50,561 bases of DNA, taken from positions 1-50,561 of the forward strand of contig VBIZ01000118.1 in NCBI GenBank assembly GCA_005880575.1, in the 5' to 3' direction. Within the stretch, counting starts at the first letter, position 1. Every line of letters starts with the position of its first letter. A program made the position numbers and the translations under genes. A model generated the notes under the pieces. The model was not told the origin of the DNA, made no database searches, and worked only from the letters and a program-made list of their open reading frames with translations. Positions 45,494 to 50,561 of the stretch are shown in pieces. The DNA comes from Chloroflexota bacterium (GTDB lineage Bacteria; Chloroflexota; Limnocylindria; P2-11E).

Positions 45494-45524
45494 ACTATAC
45501 CCCAAGGAGAAGCCGCCCTGTCTA
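45494..45524 (-). promoter_or_regulatory. Candidate dnaA promoter
   Basis: On the minus strand TAGACA (45524 to 45519) and TATAGT (45499 to 45494), each 5 of 6 to consensus, are separated by 19 bp. They lie in the 222-bp dnaA/rpmH intergenic region and would give a leader of about 115 nt. Confidence 0.4.
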
Positions 45525-45592
45525 CTGCTATGCTCGTCTGCACACAAGTCGTTTTTTGATCGTTTTGTTCCAGCGGGAGAAGGGACTCGACC

Positions 45593-45730
45593 TTGAAGCG
45601 CACCTATCAACCGAAGACCCGCCGACGTGCGCGCGTGCATGGGTTTCGTTCGCGCATGAGGACGACTGGCGGTCGTCGTGTGCTCGCCGCGCGCCGCGCG
45701 CGTGGCCGCAAGCGCCTCACCGTCGTCTAG
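45593..45730 (+). CDS. rpmH: 50S ribosomal protein L34
   Basis: 45 residues, TTG start 45593 with GGGAGAAGGGA upstream. '[20 protein letters not shown]' begins the protein, followed by '[23 protein letters not shown]', the near-invariant L34 sequence. Divergent from dnaA and first of the rpmH-rnpA-yidD-yidC-khpB run, a very conserved order near the origin. Confidence 0.97.
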   Translation: MKRTYQPKTRRRARVHGFRSRMRTTGGRRVLAARRARGRKRLTVV

Positions 45731-45743
45731 CGCCGCGTCATTC

Positions 45744-46091
45744 GTGGACGCCGCGCGTCTGCGGCGGGATGCGGACATCGCCGCGGTGTGGAGCGAGGGA
45801 ATGAGGATTCAGCATGCGCTGTTCGCCCTTCGCGCTCGCCCGAACGGACTCGGCGTGATCCGCCTCGCGGTCGCCGCCCCGCGTTCGCTCGGCCGGGCCG
45901 TCTCGCGCAACCGGTCCCGCCGTCGTCTGCGTGAGGCATTCCGCACCGCGATCGCCGGCCTTGCGAACGGGCCCGGTTACGACGTCGTGATCGTGACCCG
46001 TCCGGAGGCGGCGGCCACACCCTTCCCCGACCTCCGAGCGGCCGCTGCGACGGCGCTGGCATCGCTCGGTCGGCGCGTGAGGACCGCGTGA
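45744..46091 (+). CDS. rnpA: Ribonuclease P protein component
   Basis: 115 residues. Protein subunit of RNase P, which trims the 5' end of tRNA precursors. '[29 protein letters not shown]' and the RNR motif '[18 protein letters not shown]' are typical. GTG 45744 (13 nt after rpmH) fits the family start 'xLRRxxDFxxVxxxG'; a longer frame reaches back into rpmH. The stop overlaps the GTG of yidD. Confidence 0.93.
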   Translation: MDAARLRRDADIAAVWSEGMRIQHALFALRARPNGLGVIRLAVAAPRSLGRAVSRNRSRRRLREAFRTAIAGLANGPGYDVVIVTRPEAAATPFPDLRAAAATALASLGRRVRTA

Positions 46092-46309
46092 AGACCGTCG
46101 TCCTGGCGGCACTTCGCTTCTACAAGGCTGCGGTGAGCCCGATGCTGCCGCCGGCGTGCCGGTACACGCCAACCTGCTCGGAATACGCGATGGAAGCCGT
46201 CGAGCGGTATGGGGTCCTGCGCGGAGGCTGGCTCGCAACGAAGCGCCTCTTCTCGTGCCACCCATGGAGCCGCGGTGGCTACGACCCGGTGCCCGAGGCC
46301 CACCGCTAG
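46088..46309 (+). CDS. yidD: Membrane protein insertion efficiency factor YidD
   Basis: 73 residues. '[41 protein letters not shown]' and '[17 protein letters not shown]' hold the conserved Cys residues of this family. Starts at GTG overlapping the rnpA stop (GTGA) and shares a base with the next gene's GTG start (TAGTG). Confidence 0.96.
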   Translation: MKTVVLAALRFYKAAVSPMLPPACRYTPTCSEYAMEAVERYGVLRGGWLATKRLFSCHPWSRGGYDPVPEAHR

Positions 46310-47283
46310 TGCTCGACTTCCTCCTCCCTGTTTGGAACACGTTCCTCGTCCACCCGCTCATCAACCTGCTGATCCTCGCGGACTACTTCGTCAAGGACTT
46401 CGGGCTCGCGGTCGTGATCGTCACCGTCGCGATCCGCCTGGCGCTCTTCCCGGTGTTCCGCGCGCAAGTCCGCTCGTCGCGCGCGATGCAAGAGCTCGCG
46501 CCGGCGATGAACGACATCAAGAAGAAGTTCGGGAACGATCGCGCGAAGCTGCAGCAGGAGCAAATGAAGCTCTACCAGGAGCGCGGCATCAATCCGATCG
46601 GTGGATGCCTGCCGATGCTCGTCTTTTTCCCGGTCCTCTTCGCGATGTACGCCGCGTTCCAGCAGGTCGGCGGCCTCTCTGGTACCCACGCGCTCACCGT
46701 CGAGCAGCTCAGGGACATGGTGCTCTGGCCGTTCCTCCAGTTCACGGTTGCCGACATGCCCCCAGACGCGCACATCGATCTCGCCGCGCACTGGCTCCCG
46801 TGGGTCCAGAATCTCGCACAGCCCGACCACGTGATCACGCTGCCGGCGATCGGTGGCATCGGCCCGTTGCCGATCATCTCCGCGCTGCTGCAGCTTGTCG
46901 CCTCGATCCAGGCGCTGCCGCGCAATCCCGCTCAGACCGACGATCCCACGCAGCGGACGATGCAGTCGATGACGTACTACCTGCCGCTCATCACGATCGT
47001 CTTCTTCAAGGATCTCGCGTCGGGGGTCTTCATTTACTACATCACGACGACGATCTTCCAGATCATCCAGCAGTACTTCGTGATGGGCTGGGGTCAGCTT
47101 CCTCGGTTCATCCCGCCGCTCGCGAACATCCCGACGCCCGCGGACAAAACGATGCGGGCACGGGAGCGGGCGGCGATCGTGGAGGCGGAGCACGACATGG
47201 AGGAGCCTGAAGCCGTGGCGGCGTCCGGCCGAGGCGGCAACGGCGGCGGAGGCCGTCGACGCGGGAGGAGGAGGAAGCGATGA
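46309..47283 (+). CDS. yidC: Membrane protein insertase YidC/OxaI
   Basis: 324 residues, short Gram-positive type without the large periplasmic domain. 'DFGLAVVIVTVAIRLALFPVFRAQVRSSRAMQELAPAMNDIKKKFGNDRAKLQQEQMKLYQERGINPIGGCLPMLVFFPVLFAMY' includes the functional Arg region and the cytoplasmic hairpin. Further membrane segments include 'YYLPLITIVFFKDLASGVFIYYITTTIFQIIQQY'. The C-terminal tail is Arg/Gly-rich and basic, fit for binding ribosomes. No lipobox is obvious at the N-terminus. GTG 46309. Confidence 0.95.
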   Translation: MLDFLLPVWNTFLVHPLINLLILADYFVKDFGLAVVIVTVAIRLALFPVFRAQVRSSRAMQELAPAMNDIKKKFGNDRAKLQQEQMKLYQERGINPIGGCLPMLVFFPVLFAMYAAFQQVGGLSGTHALTVEQLRDMVLWPFLQFTVADMPPDAHIDLAAHWLPWVQNLAQPDHVITLPAIGGIGPLPIISALLQLVASIQALPRNPAQTDDPTQRTMQSMTYYLPLITIVFFKDLASGVFIYYITTTIFQIIQQYFVMGWGQLPRFIPPLANIPTPADKTMRARERAAIVEAEHDMEEPEAVAASGRGGNGGGGRRRGRRRKR

Positions 47284-48200
47284 GTCCGCTTCGTGGGGAG
47301 GAATTCACCGGGCGTTCGGTGGAAGAAGCGATCGAGCGGGGGCTGCGATCGCTCGGCAAGAAGCGCAGCGACGTCGAGTACGAGGTGCTGGAGAAGGGCA
47401 AGCCCGCGAACGTGCTCGGCATCGGCGGCGAGGATGCTCGCGTGCTAATCACCTTCGTCGAGGAGGAAGCGCCGCCCGAGCCGGAGCCGGTCATCGACGA
47501 GGCCGAGGTGCCACGCCGGCCCGACGCCATCCGCGAGCGCGAAGAGCGTCGCGAGGAGCGCGAGGAAGCCGAGCGTGAGGAGGCCGCCCCGGCCCTGGCC
47601 GAGGACCTCGCCGCCGGCGTTCTGGTCCTCCGAGACCTCCTCGCCCTCATGGGCGTCGAGGCGGAGGTCGCGCTCGACACCGGCCCGCGCCACGACGGCG
47701 TCGAAGTCCTGGGCTCGGATCTGGGCGCGCTCATCGGCCGCGGCGGCGAGAACCTCGTCGCCTTGCAGCAGATCACGTCCGCGATCACGTCACGCCGGGT
47801 GGGTCGGACCGTTCACGTGCCGCTCGACATCGAGGGCTATCGCCGTCGTCGGGAGGAGCAGCTTCGCGAGATCGCCAGCCGCGTCGCGTCCCGCGTGCGC
47901 ACCAGCGGCCAGGCCGTCACGCTCGAGCCGATGCTCGCCTACGAGCGAAGGATCGTGCACCTCGCGGTGCAGGACACGCCCGGAGTGAAGACCGAGTCGG
48001 TCGGAGTCGATCCGAACCGTCGCGTGGTGATCAGCTCCACCGCTCCGGGGGCGCGGGGTCCGGCGCCGTTCCGTCCGGGCCCTCCCGGCGGCGTCCGCGG
48101 CGGCGGGGGCCCGAATCGCTACGGACCGCGGCGCGGTTTCGGTCCGAGACCCGGTGGATACCGGCCAGGCTCGAACTTCGGTCCGCGAGATCGACCCTAA
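47280..48200 (+). CDS. khpB: RNA-binding protein KhpB/Jag with Arg/Gly-rich tail
   Basis: 306 residues. Jag N-terminal domain ('FTGRSVEEAIERGLRSLGKKRSDVEYEVLEKGK'), an acidic Glu/Arg linker (about 65-105), a KH domain with 'LGALIGRGGENLVALQQI', and an R3H domain ('MLAYERRIVHLAVQDTPGVKTESVG'). After about residue 255 comes a 50-residue tail rich in Arg, Gly and Pro ('GGVRGGGGPNRYGPRRGFG'), resembling RGG tracts. KhpB binds many RNAs with KhpA and affects cell elongation in Firmicutes. ATG 47280 overlaps the yidC end. Confidence 0.93.
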   Translation: MSPLRGEEFTGRSVEEAIERGLRSLGKKRSDVEYEVLEKGKPANVLGIGGEDARVLITFVEEEAPPEPEPVIDEAEVPRRPDAIREREERREEREEAEREEAAPALAEDLAAGVLVLRDLLALMGVEAEVALDTGPRHDGVEVLGSDLGALIGRGGENLVALQQITSAITSRRVGRTVHVPLDIEGYRRRREEQLREIASRVASRVRTSGQAVTLEPMLAYERRIVHLAVQDTPGVKTESVGVDPNRRVVISSTAPGARGPAPFRPGPPGGVRGGGGPNRYGPRRGFGPRPGGYRPGSNFGPRDRP

Positions 48201-48203
48201 ATA

Positions 48204-48222
48204 GCCCCCTCGGGGGCCTTTC
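48204..48222 (+). terminator. Candidate terminator after khpB
   Basis: Stem GCCCC/GGGGC (48204-48208 and 48213-48217) with loop CTCG, followed by CTTTC. The U run is short, so intrinsic termination is only moderately likely, but position right after the khpB stop supports it. Confidence 0.5.
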
Positions 48223-48242
48223 AGAGGCGCGGGTACAGACGG

Positions 48243-48248
48243 TAGCGT
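48243..48248 (+). promoter_or_regulatory. Candidate -10 element TAGCGT for the MFS gene
   Basis: TAGCGT lies 12 nt before ATG 48261, the same hexamer and distance as before tatC. Confidence 0.3.
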
Positions 48249-48260
48249 TCGAGTCCTCGT

Positions 48261-49484
48261 ATGGATGTCAACTGGGCGCCCGCGCGCGTTCGCCGTAACT
48301 TCCGGATCGACACGTTCAGCGCGATATGCGGTGGCGTCTACATCGCCGTGCTCGTCACGTTCATGCCGATCGTCGTCCGGCGGCTCGGCGGATCCACCAC
48401 CGATGTCGCGATCGTGATCGCGGCGCCGTTCATCGGTCACCTGCTGTCCCCCTTTACCGCATACCTCCTCACCGGCTTTCCTCAGGTGAGGGTCGTCGCC
48501 GGTACGGTGACCGTCGCGCGGGCCACGTTCCTCGCGGGCGTTCTCGTGGCCGCGACGCCGCTCATGCTCGCGATGACGACCGTCGTCTCGTTCGTCATCG
48601 CAACCGCCAACATCAGCGCGTACGCCGCACTCATGCAGGGGATCTACCCCGACCGCGAGCGGGCGCAGGCGATGGCGAACGTCCGGATCGGAGGAGCCAT
48701 CGCGGGCATCGCGGCCGCCGCCGTCGCCGGCACGTTCATCGATGTGATCCCGGCGGCATGGGTCTTCGCCGCGTCCGCGGGCATCGGGCTCCCGGGCGCG
48801 ATCGCGTTCTTCTGGGTCCGCTACGACGGATCCGCGAAGGTCCAGGCGCGCCGATCGCTCCCGGTGATCGCCCGCGATGTCTGGGCCGACCACAAATACA
48901 GGAGGTTGCTGCTTTCATTCACCGTATTCGGGATCGGGAACCTCATGAATGTGGCGGTCTACCCGATCCTGCTGGTCGATCACTTCAACGCCTCGAACTC
49001 GTTCATCGGTGCGATGATGGCGGTCTCCTCGGCCACGATGATCGTGGCGTATCTCGTATGGGGCCGAATGATCGATCGCGGTTCCTCGATCCGGCTCACG
49101 CTCGTCAACACCGTGGTGACATTGCTCATCCCGATCGGGTACATCGCCGCGGCCGACGTGTGGCTCCTCCTGCCCGTCGCCGTCGTCGCGGGGATCGTGA
49201 ACGCGGGCGGCGAGATCACGTTCTTCACGAACATCGTCCAGATCGCGCCTCGCGACAAGATCGGCGAATACGCGACCGCGCAGTCTCTGCTCATGGGCCT
49301 TCGCGGGACGGCCGCTCCGTTCGTGGCGGCGGCACTTCTTGCCGTAGCTGATCCGCGGGTCGTTCTGCTGATCGGCGTGATCTTCATGACCGCGGGGTGC
49401 GCGATCATGGCCGGCGCGGTGCGCCTCATCGCGCCGACGGCGGTGCCGAGCGCGCGCGTCGTGGTGGAGAGCCCGGCCGATTAG
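48261..49484 (+). CDS. Major facilitator superfamily transporter
   Basis: 407 residues with about 12 membrane segments in two halves. 'DTFSAICGGVYIAVLVTFMPIVVRRLGGS', 'YPDRERAQAMANVRIGGAIAGIAAAAVAG' (cytoplasmic loop 4-5) and 'AYLVWGRMIDRGSSIRLTLVN' (an A-like motif, GxxxDRxG) are MFS signatures. The substrate is unknown. The stop interlocks with that of the convergent lipoprotein gene (4-bp overlap). Confidence 0.88.
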   Translation: MDVNWAPARVRRNFRIDTFSAICGGVYIAVLVTFMPIVVRRLGGSTTDVAIVIAAPFIGHLLSPFTAYLLTGFPQVRVVAGTVTVARATFLAGVLVAATPLMLAMTTVVSFVIATANISAYAALMQGIYPDRERAQAMANVRIGGAIAGIAAAAVAGTFIDVIPAAWVFAASAGIGLPGAIAFFWVRYDGSAKVQARRSLPVIARDVWADHKYRRLLLSFTVFGIGNLMNVAVYPILLVDHFNASNSFIGAMMAVSSATMIVAYLVWGRMIDRGSSIRLTLVNTVVTLLIPIGYIAAADVWLLLPVAVVAGIVNAGGEITFFTNIVQIAPRDKIGEYATAQSLLMGLRGTAAPFVAAALLAVADPRVVLLIGVIFMTAGCAIMAGAVRLIAPTAVPSARVVVESPAD

Positions 49485-50239
49485 GCTCGAAGCGGAACCC
49501 CGCTCGCGCGCATCGCGCTCGCAAAGCGATCGGCGATCAGCTGGTAGCCCTCGTCGGAGGGATGGAATCCGTCCGGCGAGACCGTGCCCGTCGAGACGAG
49601 AGCCGCGCTGCCGGTGAAGAGATCGACGACCTTGACCCGCGTCGGGCTCCGGGCGGCGATCGCCGCGATCGCGTCGTTGTAGCCCTCTATGCCCGCGAGG
49701 AGGCGTGCCTTGTCGACGCCGGCGTAGACGGGCACGGCGCGCAGATCGGGCACCGTGCCGACAAAGATCGTCGCACCGGTCTTCTGTACGAGGCCGTCGA
49801 CGATCTGCCCGAGGGCGTCGGCGAACGACGCCGGCTCGATCGTCGCGTTCAGGTCGTTCACCGCAAGCCAGACCGAGACGACATCCGGCTTCTGCGCGAT
49901 CGCGCCAGGCAATTGCTGCGTGACCGCCTGCAGCGCGAGTGAGCCCGAGACGCCGAGATTCGTGTACGGCGGCGAGCCCGCTGGAAGGCGCGCGGCCACG
50001 AGCGACGGCCACGATCCCTTCGCCGGGTCGCTTGCGCCCACGCCTACGGTGTCGGACGCGCCGATCGCGACGTAGCGGATGCCGACGCTCTGACGCGCGG
50101 TCGCCGGTGCGGTCGTCGCTGGGCTCGTCGGCGTCGTCGTTCTTTCAGGCGTGGCCGACGAGCGGGCCGCGGGGCCGGCGCACGCGGTCGCAAGCGTCGC
50201 GCAGATCATGGTGAGGACGGCCAATTCAGTTCTCGACAT
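49481..50239 (-). CDS. Exported lipoprotein with SGNH-type hydrolase domain
   Basis: 252 residues from ATG 50239 (a longer form starts at 50260). Signal peptide with lipobox 'LATACAG', a Ser/Thr/Pro/Ala-rich linker and an SGNH/GDSL-like domain: 'YVAIGASDTVGVGA' (block I, GASD instead of GDS), 'NLGVSGSLA' (Gly block II), 'VWLAVNDLNAT' (Asn block III) and 'DGFHPSDEGYQ' (Asp-x-x-His, block V). The Ser, Gly, Asn and His needed for catalysis are all present. Probably an esterase or deacetylase acting on cell-surface glycans or lipids. Confidence 0.88.
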   Translation of the reverse strand: MSRTELAVLTMICATLATACAGPAARSSATPERTTTPTSPATTAPATARQSVGIRYVAIGASDTVGVGASDPAKGSWPSLVAARLPAGSPPYTNLGVSGSLALQAVTQQLPGAIAQKPDVVSVWLAVNDLNATIEPASFADALGQIVDGLVQKTGATIFVGTVPDLRAVPVYAGVDKARLLAGIEGYNDAIAAIAARSPTRVKVVDLFTGSAALVSTGTVSPDGFHPSDEGYQLIADRFASAMRASGVPLRA

Positions 50240-50242
50240 CGG

Positions 50243-50248
50243 TACAAT
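50243..50248 (+). promoter_or_regulatory. Candidate -10 element for tmRNA
   Basis: TACAAT (5 of 6 to consensus) lies 38 nt before the probable mature 5' end of tmRNA, leaving room for a short 5' leader removed by RNase P. No clear -35 is found. Confidence 0.4.
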
Positions 50249-50286
50249 TGTCTTGCCCACGAGAACGGGCGTCCGACAGCGGACAC

Positions 50287-50561
50287 GGGGATGCGTGGTT
50301 TCGACAGGGCAGGCAGACGGACCGCCGCGAGCCGAGGAACGCCGTTCCTCCTCGTTAATCCGAACGGCAGGCAGACAACTGCCAACACTTCTTACGCTCT
50401 CGCTGCCTAGTCAGTGAGACGTCCTCCCGGTCTCCGCTCCGCGGGCCGGGAAGGGCGATATAAGCGGAGCTGCGGCCCGCCGATCGGTCGGTAGGCGGGC
50501 TCAAGTAAACCGACCTGGCGAGTACGAGGAGCGTGTCGGTGCGCGCCTCGTTCCGCGAGAT
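50287..50561 (+). ncRNA. ssrA: Transfer-messenger RNA (tmRNA), 3' part missing
   Basis: Begins GGGGATGCGTGGTTTCGAC, the conserved tRNA-like 5' end. A tag reading frame follows at 50363-50410: it encodes NGRQTTANTSYALAA then TAG (50408-50410). The resume codon is taken as AAC 50363, or possibly the preceding CCG. The C-terminal YALAA is the standard signal for degradation by ClpXP-type proteases. Downstream GC-rich sequence contains the pseudoknot region; the acceptor 3' end lies outside the window, as expected for a total length of about 350 nt. Confidence 0.93.

Noticed and set aside
50287-50417. Protein-coding frame running through the tmRNA 5' part
   Set aside because: The tRNA-like 5' end and a tag frame ending YALAA identify the RNA gene; the alternative frame ends in LLTLSLPSQ and is a shadow.

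Overview
The window is a very GC-rich, gene-dense bacterial chromosome segment that includes the replication origin. No rRNA is present. The combination of genes (Mycobacterium-like phosphatidylinositol mannoside cluster, OpcA beside zwf, PASTA-type Ser/Thr kinase with a PP2C phosphatase, TatC, class A PBP, LysA, oriC between dnaA and dnaN) points to Terrabacteria. I lean to a Chloroflexota lineage related to Limnocylindria/Ellin6529 rather than a true actinomycete, but this is inference from gene content only. The genome looks streamlined: neighbouring genes overlap by GTGA/ATGA/CTGA, and several convergent pairs interlock their stop codons.

Layout. 1-3584 (minus): a truncated polyprenyl diphosphate synthase, a class A penicillin-binding protein and a small membrane-anchored protein. 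3618-5017 (plus): an archaeal-type AAA/STAND ATPase translationally coupled to a 65-residue protein. 5061-7555: GlsB-like membrane protein, tRNA-Arg(CCG), tatC, and convergent rarA. 7626-13452 (plus): ArsR-type regulator, PI-phosphate synthase-like CDP-alcohol transferase, inositol-phosphate synthase, two LpxL/PatA-like acyltransferases, a PHP hydrolase and a PimA-like mannosyltransferase. This looks like a complete phosphatidylinositol mannoside pathway. 13470-17048 (plus): peptide-type ABC binding protein and two permeases without ATPases. 17045-24883 (minus): transketolase, LemA, HtpX, a secreted beta-propeller-like protein, CaiB-type CoA transferase, enoyl-CoA hydratase and three unknown proteins, largely overlapping.

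25307-30961 (plus): gnd, zwf, opcA, a PASTA Ser/Thr kinase and a PP2C phosphatase. 30933-36484: a 1203-residue double glycosyltransferase with an extracytoplasmic beta-propeller inserted in its PMT half, a second GT-C membrane protein, and a divergent polyprenyl-phosphate mannose synthase-like GT2. These could form one lipid-linked sugar transfer system. 36481-45370 (minus): lysA, bifunctional nuclease, rhomboid, a degenerate PP2C-like protein with a membrane anchor and sensor-like tail, dciA-like DUF721, recF, dnaN, oriC and dnaA. 45593-48200 (plus): rpmH, rnpA, yidD, yidC and khpB/jag. 48261-50561: an MFS transporter, an SGNH-type lipoprotein, and the 5' part of tmRNA with a readable degradation tag.

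The most unusual points are the propeller-in-PMT fusion, the pseudo-PP2C/propeller protein next to the origin, three genes that seem to start with CTG, and repeated TANNNT elements 7-12 nt before start codons that suggest leaderless or near-leaderless mRNAs.
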